From contig JAUIEH010000123.1 in assembly GCA_030428405.1 (NCBI GenBank), positions 1-7,509 of the forward strand: a DNA stretch of 7,509 nt, read 5' to 3'. Made by a program: the position numbers and the translations under genes. Every line of letters starts with the position of its first letter. Positions within the stretch are counted from its first letter, which is position 1. Of the stretch, positions 1 through 5,096 are shown one piece after another. The stretch is from Alphaproteobacteria bacterium (GTDB lineage: Bacteria > Pseudomonadota > Alphaproteobacteria > Caulobacterales > Maricaulaceae). Under the pieces are notes generated by a model, which was not told the origin of the DNA, did not search any database, and was given only the letters and a program-made list of their open reading frames with translations.

Positions 1-1
1 G

Positions 2-400
2 CTGCGCGCGGTCTGTTGCGGGCAGATGACGATGTTCGAGCACGCCATGGCGGAGCTTGCGAGCATCGAACACAAGAAGGCGTGGATGCTGATCCACGAC
101 GCCGGACCTCTGGGTCTGCGCGCGATTTTCGAGCGCACGGGCTTGCCGGCGCGGATCTTCACTGCGGTGCGTGCAGCCGTCGATGTTTATCACGAAATCC
201 AGCTCGACGGCGGCTCGCCCGACCGCGAGACCTTCATGCAGACAATGATCCAGCGCGTGCTGACGCGTCATCCGGGCATGTCGCGTGATGAGGCCGACTA
301 TCTCCTCGATAAACTCGACGTGCTTGGCGACGCAGAAATGCGCGCGCGCTTCACGACAACGATCGACGAGGATGCTGCGCTGACCAGCGAAACGGCCTAG
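2..400 (+). CDS. DUF2336 family protein, C-terminal part (5' end outside window)
   Basis: The frame is open from base 2 with no stop before TAG at 398-400, so the gene starts upstream. The ATG at 26 is probably internal, because the residues before it (LRAVCCGQ) read continuously into the domain. The visible 132 residues resemble the C-terminal part of DUF2336 proteins: an acidic-aromatic helix (MFEHAMAELA), then KAWMLIHDAGPLGLRAIFE and TGLPARIF. The tail is charged and soluble, with no membrane segment. DUF2336 proteins are mainly alphaproteobacterial, probably helical and HEAT-like, and of unknown biochemical function. A second family member is encoded on the opposite strand at 1919-3055. 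This gene converges on the Hpt gene with a hairpin terminator between them. Family assignment rests on remembered family patterns rather than a search; the function is unknown. Confidence 0.75.
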   Translation: MRAVCCGQMTMFEHAMAELASIEHKKAWMLIHDAGPLGLRAIFERTGLPARIFTAVRAAVDVYHEIQLDGGSPDRETFMQTMIQRVLTRHPGMSRDEADYLLDKLDVLGDAEMRARFTTTIDEDAALTSETA

Positions 401-423
401 TTCGCGACGTAAGCAGACAAATC

Positions 424-461
424 AAGAGGCGCTGCGTGCTCATGCCGCGGCGCCTTTATTT
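424..461. terminator. Probable bidirectional Rho-independent terminator
   Basis: A 10-bp stem is formed by AGGCGCTGCG (427-436) and CGCGGCGCCT (446-455), with one T-G wobble pair and a 9-nt loop. On the plus strand the stem runs into TTTATTT (455-461). On the minus strand the bases after the stem read CTTGATTTGT, a weaker T-rich tract. It lies in the 111-nt gap between the converging ends of the DUF2336 fragment (stop at 400) and the Hpt gene (minus-strand stop at 512), where a shared terminator is expected. Termination is more convincing for the plus-strand gene. I see nothing else in this gap. Confidence 0.72.
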
Positions 462-511
462 GTTCGGCGACAAATGAAATCGTTTGTGTGTCGAGCGTGA
501 AATATCCGTCC

Positions 512-1000
512 TCAGACGAGGCGGGATTCGATCTTGGCGACCTGCGCTTCGAGTTCGTGCGCCAAGGCGTCGGCCAATGCGGCGTTGTCCTGATCGTCCT
601 GGCCGCGCATGACGGCGCGCAAAGCGTTGATATGCGCGCCCACGAGCGCGAGCGGCGCTGCGGCGCGAATGTCAGCTTGCTGCAGAAGTCGGCACAAGGA
701 TGAAGCGATGCGGTGCGTCGTCTGAGATTTGCAGCTCGCGCCGACGCCTTTAACGTCATGAGCGCGGCGGTAAAGCATTTCGCCGGGCTTATCGCCCAAG
801 TTTTCCTGCGTCACGTCTTTGGCCGCAGCTTCGAGTTTCTCGACCGCTTCCTCCAGCCAGGCGCTGAAATTGCCGGAGAGATCGTTGACGGCGGCTTGGG
901 CGCGCGCGACTGCGGCGGTATTGTCCGCGCAGAGCTTGCCGAGCTTTCGCTGCAGGCTGTTGGGGGCGGATGACAATCTGACGGCGGAGTTCGAGGACAT
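512..1000 (-). CDS. Stand-alone Hpt (histidine phosphotransfer) domain protein
   Basis: A 162-residue soluble protein that probably carries phosphoryl groups between a hybrid histidine kinase and a response regulator in the cytoplasm. The Hpt signature is HDVKGVGA at residues 81-88: His81 is the predicted phosphorylated residue (codon at 758-760), with the usual Lys84 and Gly85 after it. The partner helix IASSLCRLLQ (98-107) follows, as in alphaproteobacterial Hpt domains, and then two more helices. Residues 1-70 form a predicted helical extension longer than a minimal Hpt. No kinase, receiver or membrane segment is present. The ATG at 1000 is chosen because the Hpt-like sequence begins soon after it; the frame upstream runs antisense-like through the nadK 3' end and is not protein-like. 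An AAGGAG lies 12 nt before the ATG. The gene follows nadK by 106 nt on the same strand. The phosphorelay partners are not in the window. Confidence 0.8.
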   Translation of the reverse strand: MSSNSAVRLSSAPNSLQRKLGKLCADNTAAVARAQAAVNDLSGNFSAWLEEAVEKLEAAAKDVTQENLGDKPGEMLYRRAHDVKGVGASCKSQTTHRIASSLCRLLQQADIRAAAPLALVGAHINALRAVMRGQDDQDNAALADALAHELEAQVAKIESRLV

Positions 1001-1012
1001 GGCGCGCGGCCG

Positions 1013-1018
1013 CTCCTT
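1013..1018 (-). promoter_or_regulatory. Ribosome binding site of the Hpt gene
   Basis: The minus strand reads AAGGAG here, 12 nt before the ATG at 1000. The spacing is longer than the usual 5-9 nt, but this is the only good Shine-Dalgarno match nearby and no in-frame start codon lies closer to it. It supports the 162-residue start. The rest of the 106-nt nadK-Hpt gap (1001-1106) shows no promoter or terminator that I can defend. Confidence 0.5.
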
Positions 1019-1106
1019 GCGCGTTCGTCGCGCCGCAGCGCGTCTGAATAAGCGAGATGACCATGATAGCGGCCTCGCCTTAATCGCGCGTGAAATCCGG
1101 ATGAAC

Positions 1107-1889
1107 TTACTGGGTGAATTGCTCGGCGAGAATGCGTTCGTCGAGGTCGCGGTCCTCATCGAACAACAGCCCGATCGTGATCTCAGGGTCCTCGGCGATC
1201 TCGATGAAGGCGACGTCGCGAAATTCCTGATTGTCGGCGACGGCGCTGACCGGGCGCTTGTCGGGTTCGAGCACGTCGAAACGGATGGAGACCGTGTGCG
1301 GCAGGAGCGCGCCACGCCATCTGCGCGGTCGAAACACGCTCAGCGGCGTGAGAGCGAGCAGGCGGGAGGCGAGCGGCAGGATCGGCCCGTGGGCCGAGAG
1401 ATTATAGGCGGTGGAGCCGGCCGGCGTCGCCACCAGCACGCCGTCGCCGACAAGTTCGTCCAGCCGCTCCTTGTCGTCGATCGTGACTTTCAGTTTCGCC
1501 GATTGGCGGGTTTCGCGCAGGAGAGAGACTTCGTTGAACGCCAGAGCGTTGAACGGCCGACCGCGCACGTCGCGCCCGCGCGCGCGCAATGGATGGATGA
1601 AGGTCGTTTTCGCGCGAATGATCCGCGCCACCAGGTCGCCTTCCGAGAAATCGTTCATCAGAAAGCCGACCGAGCCGAAATTCATGCCGAAGATCGGCGT
1701 CATGCGGCCAACCTGGCTGTGAACCGTTTCCAGCATGAAGCCGTCGCCGCCAAGCGCGACGATGACGTCAGCCTCGGCGGCGGGGCAGTCGCCATATTGC
1801 TCGCGCAATCGTCGTGCGGCTTGCTGGGAGGCGACCTTCGGACTGGCCGCGAAGTGGATGCGGGTCTTGCGCCCGGTACGTTCGATCAT
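1107..1889 (-). CDS. nadK: NAD kinase
   Basis: ATP-dependent NAD kinase, which phosphorylates NAD+ to NADP+ in the cytoplasm and so supplies the cell's NADPH pool. All family landmarks are present in the 260-residue product: GGDG at 47-50 with catalytic Asp49, the FGMNFGSVGFL segment (67-77), the Asn-Glu pair at 119-120, and the glycine-rich nucleotide site TPAGSTAYNLSAHGPI at 155-170. FRPRRWRGALLP (186-197) is typical of alphaproteobacterial members, and the length matches the family. The ATG at 1889 is preferred, with a weak AGGCGG shortly before it. The frame extends to a TTG at 1922, but that would add 11 residues unlike the family N-terminus and would overlap the stop codon of the upstream gene. 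It begins 29 nt after the upstream DUF2336 stop and is probably co-transcribed with it. The stop is TAA (1107-1109). Confidence 0.96.
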   Translation of the reverse strand: MIERTGRKTRIHFAASPKVASQQAARRLREQYGDCPAAEADVIVALGGDGFMLETVHSQVGRMTPIFGMNFGSVGFLMNDFSEGDLVARIIRAKTTFIHPLRARGRDVRGRPFNALAFNEVSLLRETRQSAKLKVTIDDKERLDELVGDGVLVATPAGSTAYNLSAHGPILPLASRLLALTPLSVFRPRRWRGALLPHTVSIRFDVLEPDKRPVSAVADNQEFRDVAFIEIAEDPEITIGLLFDEDRDLDERILAEQFTQ

Positions 1890-1918
1890 CGCGCCGCCTA
1901 ATTTCGCCTGACGGCGAT

Positions 1919-3055
1919 TCAAACGTCGCCGCTGATCCGGCGCAAGGCGTCGCGCGCACGTTCATGGTTAGTCGACGCAAAAGCCCGTCCGGCTTCCTGA
2001 GCGGCGTCGCGCTCGAGTTTCCGCGGAACGCGGCCCGCGCGCGCGAACGCCAGATAGACGGGCGGGAAGCCCGATCTGTCGACATTCATGCAGATGCAGG
2101 CGATGGCGATGGCCCAGGCGCCGCCCAGAGCTATTGCGTTTTCAACGCCTTGCGTTGTCACGCCAGCGCTTCGCGCGATGAATTCGTCGAGCAGGACGAC
2201 GCGGTCCTGTCGCGCAGCCTGCAGCGCCATTTCCCGGGTCACCGGCGAGCGTTCTTCGACGGTCTGCACCTCTTCCAGGTCGCGCGGCGGCCACTCGATC
2301 GGCTTCATCGCCGTGCTGACGCTGGCTTCCTCGCGCGCCTCTTTCACGATGGGGACGAGCAGAACCTCATTGACGTCATAGCGCTCAACGATGAGGCGGC
2401 GGAACTGGTCCGACACAAGCGTATAAAGCCGGTTGGCGAGTTCATCGGTAAGGTCGGTGCGTTCGCAGAGCGGGCTATGGATCGGCTCATAGCTTTCCGC
2501 GACGTCGACGCATTTATTGAGCGTCTTGCGGGTCAGGCGCGTCGATTTATTGGCTGCGAGTGCGGTGAGCACCTCCGGCTCGGTCGCGACTGAAAGGCCG
2601 TCTGAAACGAAAGCAGAGAGATTGGCGCGGCCCGCAATCGCGACGCGATGCTCGATCCCTTTGCACTCGATGAGGGTCAGCAGGTCAGCGTCGACGAGTT
2701 GCTCGCTCGCCTTCAATACCGCGTCGGCGACGTCGATTTCGTCAAAAGCGAGGTTCAAGATCAATTCGCGCGGCGCCCAGGAAACGCCTGCGAGTTTCTC
2801 TGCGAGCTTGGTGCGGATTTCGTGTGAGGCGTCTTTGGCGAGCGTAAGCAACAGTTCGGAAAGCACTTTTCCAGCTTCGCTGTCGCCCAGATTGCGCGCC
2901 GCGCAAGTGTCGGCCATGGCCACGGCGAGACGGTCGCGCGTCGCAGGATCGCGCGTCTCAGCCAGTTTCATCAGCGAATCCGGATCAGTCAGGGTCGTAT
3001 CAAACACATCAATTCTCTTACGCGGGGGCTTCCGCCGAAGAACATCATCGCTCAC
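1919..3055 (-). CDS. DUF2336 family protein (HEAT-like, function unknown)
   Basis: A 378-residue soluble protein matching the DUF2336 layout. The N-terminal helical, HEAT-like part covers about residues 35-230. It includes EIRTKLAEKLAG (79-90), APRELILNLAFDE (94-106) and HRVAIAGRANLSAFVSDGL (136-154), the repeated pattern of helices ending in short loops seen in this family. A charged linker (about 240-272) leads to a C-terminal helical part (275-345) containing a hydrophobic AWAIAIACICM stretch, too short and too broken to be a confident membrane segment. The N-terminus is rich in Lys and Arg (RRKPPRKR). The start is GTG at 3055: an in-frame TAA lies 30 nt upstream (3083-3085), no ATG lies between, and the next in-frame ATG is Met29. 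A weak GGACGAAAG precedes the GTG. It leads the DUF2336-nadK-Hpt block. The biochemical role of the family is not known to me; position beside an Hpt gene suggests, but does not show, a signalling role. Confidence 0.85.
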   Translation of the reverse strand: MSDDVLRRKPPRKRIDVFDTTLTDPDSLMKLAETRDPATRDRLAVAMADTCAARNLGDSEAGKVLSELLLTLAKDASHEIRTKLAEKLAGVSWAPRELILNLAFDEIDVADAVLKASEQLVDADLLTLIECKGIEHRVAIAGRANLSAFVSDGLSVATEPEVLTALAANKSTRLTRKTLNKCVDVAESYEPIHSPLCERTDLTDELANRLYTLVSDQFRRLIVERYDVNEVLLVPIVKEAREEASVSTAMKPIEWPPRDLEEVQTVEERSPVTREMALQAARQDRVVLLDEFIARSAGVTTQGVENAIALGGAWAIAIACICMNVDRSGFPPVYLAFARAGRVPRKLERDAAQEAGRAFASTNHERARDALRRISGDV

Positions 3056-3088
3056 GCTGACTTTCGTCCGGGTAAACGAGCATTAGAG
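3056..3088. promoter_or_regulatory. Short divergent intergenic region, probable overlapping promoters
   Basis: Only 33 nt separate the GTG of the DUF2336 gene (minus) from the ATG of the barrel gene (plus). Promoters for both directions must therefore overlap this gap or lie inside the opposite coding region. I could not identify convincing -35/-10 hexamers or an operator palindrome, so this is inferred from gene arrangement only. Confidence 0.35.
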
Positions 3089-3910
3089 ATGTTGTCGCGT
3101 TCGCGTGCGAAAAGGCGATATTCCGACGTCCGTTACGCGGGCGCCGCACTCGCCTTGTTCGCAGCCGCGACAACCTGCGCGCGAGCCAATGCGGGCGCCT
3201 GGCCGATGGAGGATGGGCGCGGACAGACGATCACGGGATTGGCTTTCCATACCGCTGAAAGGGCTTACGACGCGGCCGGCGATGACGCTTTCGACGCAGA
3301 GTTCCGAAAAATCGAGACTTCTGTTTTCGCTGAATACGGATTGACCAGCCGCATCACGCTGGTTGGGCGCATCGCCTATCAGGACGTTGAAGCGGGCGTT
3401 GATAGCGTCCGCGCCTTCGCCGCAACGGAGATCGGGGCGCGACGCCTGCTGGCGCGCTGGCGCGGCGGCGTCGTGTCCGCGCAATTGCTCGGCGTGTTTC
3501 CGGGCGGCGGTGAAAATGTTTTCAACCAGCATCTCGGCGTCGGCGAGAGCGGCGCCGAGGCGCGGCTCATGGCCGGACGCGGCTGGGGCGATGCGCAGCG
3601 CGGCGGCTTCGCCGAAGCCCAGCTCGGCTATCGCTGGCGGGCGGGCGATGACGCCGATGAGGCGCGTCTTGACGTCACAGCCGGCTGGCGCATCGACGGC
3701 GACTGGATGATCATGGGGCAGAGCTTTTCAGCGTGGGGCTTGGACGGACCGGCTGTTCAGCCCGACTATGAGAGCCATCGCGCTCAGGTCTCGGTGGTGC
3801 GTCGGCTGAACGCTTCATGGTCCTTGCAAGCCGGCGGTTTGGGCACATATTCGGGTCGGGACGTCATTCAAGAACGCGCTGTGTTTTTAACGCTATGGCG
3901 TCGTTACTAA
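3089..3910 (+). CDS. Putative outer-membrane beta-barrel protein
   Basis: A 273-residue protein with a signal peptide: a basic start (SRAKRRYSDVR), a hydrophobic core (AGAALALFAAATT, 18-29) and an Ala-x-Ala site, probably cut after Ala35 (RANA|GAWP). Cys30 is not in a proper lipobox. The mature part is Trp- and Gly-rich with alternating polar and hydrophobic stretches typical of transmembrane beta strands, such as ITLVGRIAYQDV, GFAEAQLGYRWRA, ARLDVTAGWRI and WSLQAGGLGTYSG. It ends in AVFLTLWRRY, with an aromatic last residue (Tyr, where Phe is the usual insertion signal). It resembles small barrel families such as MetA-pathway phenol-degradation-like proteins, but I cannot name one. It is not a TolC-type channel: too short and without long helical repeats. 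No strong ribosome binding site precedes the ATG. It lies just upstream of the efflux genes, and shared function is speculative. Confidence 0.65.
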   Translation: MLSRSRAKRRYSDVRYAGAALALFAAATTCARANAGAWPMEDGRGQTITGLAFHTAERAYDAAGDDAFDAEFRKIETSVFAEYGLTSRITLVGRIAYQDVEAGVDSVRAFAATEIGARRLLARWRGGVVSAQLLGVFPGGGENVFNQHLGVGESGAEARLMAGRGWGDAQRGGFAEAQLGYRWRAGDDADEARLDVTAGWRIDGDWMIMGQSFSAWGLDGPAVQPDYESHRAQVSVVRRLNASWSLQAGGLGTYSGRDVIQERAVFLTLWRRY

Positions 3911-3920
3911 GCGCATAAAC

Positions 3921-3949
3921 GCGCTCGAAATTTTCGCGTGATGGAGCGC
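3921..3949 (+). promoter_or_regulatory. Ribosome binding site of the adaptor gene within an inverted repeat
   Basis: TGGAG at 3942-3946 contains a good Shine-Dalgarno core (GGAG, 3943-3946) placed 7 nt before the TTG at 3954. It fixes the unusual start: an in-frame TGA at 3939-3941 rules out anything further upstream. The bases GAGCGC (3944-3949) are the exact complement of GCGCTC (3921-3926), so a 6-bp hairpin could cover part of the ribosome site. The stem is short with a 17-nt loop, so a regulatory effect is only a possibility. It is not a convincing terminator because no T-run follows. Confidence 0.5.
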
Positions 3950-3953
3950 TGAA

Positions 3954-5096
3954 TTGCGTGCACTAGGATTTCTCATCGTGGTCGCGGGCATCGTCGCGCT
4001 GCTTGTCATGAGCGGCGTCTGGCGCGCGGCGGAAGAAAACGGCGGAGCCATGGCCCAAGGCGGGCGCGGCGACGCCGTCACCCCGGTCGCGGTCGCAGCA
4101 GCGCAGCGCATCGAGCTTTCCGACACGGTCGAGGCGCTGGGTACCGCGCGCGCTAATGAGTCCGTCGTCATCACGACGCAAGTCACCGACATCGTCAGTC
4201 TTGTGTCGTTCGAGTCCGGCGATGTGGTGGAGACCGGCCAGGTCCTCGTCGAGCTGACGGACGCCGAGGAATCCGCCTCGCTCGAAGAAGCCCGCGCAGC
4301 CTTGGCGGATGCCGAACGCGAACGTGCGCGCTTCAGCGATTTGCGCGCGCGCGGCGTGGCCTCCCAGTCCCAGCTCGACGCATTGTCTTCGACCGTCGAA
4401 CAGGCGCGCTCGCGCGTTCAGGCGCTGGAGGCGCGGCTTTCCGATCTGATCGTGCGTGCGCCCTTCGACGGTGTGATCGGGCTGCGTAATACGAGCGCCG
4501 GCGCGCTCGTGCGGCCGGGCGACGCCATCGCCACGCTCGACGATATCTCGACCATCAAGCTCGACTTCACGGTGCCGGAACGTTTCATCGGCGTCCTCGA
4601 GCGCGGCGCGCCGGTGCGCGCGCGATCGGCGGCCTATGACAATGAGGAATTCGCCGGCGTCGTCACCAATATCGACAGCCGTGTCGACCCTGTGACGCGC
4701 ACGGTGGTCGTGCGCGCTGAAATCGACAATGAGGCCGGCCGTCTCCTTCCGGGGATGTTGATGCTCGCCTCATTGCAGCGCGATGTCCGCGTTGCCCTCG
4801 TAACGCCTGAACTCGCCGTATTGCGTGATGGCGCGCAAAGCTTCGTGTACGCTGTTGTTGAAGGCGGCGAGGGCGGCACGAATGTCGTGCGCCGCAATGT
4901 CGAGACCGGCGCGCGTCGCGACGGCTTCATCGAAATCATCTCGGGACTGAGCGAAGGCGAACTCGTCGTGTCTGAAGGCGTCAACCGGCTGCGCCCCGGC
5001 GCGCCCGTCAATATTGTCGACGGCCCTGAGGAAGCGCCATTGCGGCCGCGCAGTGAGCGCCGCGTTGCGCCAAGCGATGCAGGCGCCGGCCGATGA
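3954..5096 (+). CDS. RND efflux periplasmic adaptor (membrane fusion protein)
   Basis: A 380-residue HlyD/MexA-type adaptor that links an inner-membrane RND pump to an outer-membrane channel. Residues 4-20 form an uncleaved N-terminal anchor or signal; there is no lipobox cysteine. The paired lipoyl half-motifs are at about 68-103 (SFESGDVVETGQVLVEL) and 163-197 (DLIVRAPFDGVIG, GALVRPGDAIATL). Between them lies an alpha-helical hairpin (about 104-160, rich in Ala, Glu and Arg; ARGVASQSQLDAL is the family's turn region). The beta-barrel domain follows (about 200-275, with DSRVDPVTRTVVVRAEI and LLPGMLMLASL), then a membrane-proximal domain (280-355, ending SEGELVVSEGVNRLRPGAPV). The C-terminal tail is basic. 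The start is TTG, backed by GGAG 7 nt upstream. The TGA overlaps the ATG of the pump gene (ATGA), so the two are translationally coupled. The substrate cannot be predicted. Confidence 0.93.
   Translation: MRALGFLIVVAGIVALLVMSGVWRAAEENGGAMAQGGRGDAVTPVAVAAAQRIELSDTVEALGTARANESVVITTQVTDIVSLVSFESGDVVETGQVLVELTDAEESASLEEARAALADAERERARFSDLRARGVASQSQLDALSSTVEQARSRVQALEARLSDLIVRAPFDGVIGLRNTSAGALVRPGDAIATLDDISTIKLDFTVPERFIGVLERGAPVRARSAAYDNEEFAGVVTNIDSRVDPVTRTVVVRAEIDNEAGRLLPGMLMLASLQRDVRVALVTPELAVLRDGAQSFVYAVVEGGEGGTNVVRRNVETGARRDGFIEIISGLSEGELVVSEGVNRLRPGAPVNIVDGPEEAPLRPRSERRVAPSDAGAGR

Noticed and set aside
397..759. Minus-strand open frame overlapping the Hpt gene in another frame
   Set aside because: It overlaps the Hpt frame that carries the HDVKG motif, and it would run through the terminator hairpin; the product is Arg/Thr/Ser-rich noise.
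1052..1078. Inverted repeat GCGAG/CTCGC in the nadK-Hpt gap as a terminator
   Set aside because: Only 5 bp of clean stem with an uneven interior and a weak TTATT after it on the minus strand; not convincing.
819..1901. Long plus-strand open frame (360 codons) opposite nadK and the Hpt gene
   Set aside because: It is antisense to nadK, whose motifs are unmistakable, and also crosses the 5' part of the Hpt gene. Its composition (Arg, Ala, Asp, with no domain pattern) is what high-GC codon use produces on the reverse strand.
1890..1922. TTG start for nadK at 1922, giving 11 extra residues
   Set aside because: The extra residues do not resemble NAD kinase N-termini, and the start would overlap the preceding stop. 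The ATG at 1889 gives the usual length.
1814..2593. Plus-strand open frame (259 codons) opposite the DUF2336 gene
   Set aside because: Shadow of the DUF2336 coding sequence; Arg/Asp/His-rich with no recognisable domain or ribosome site.
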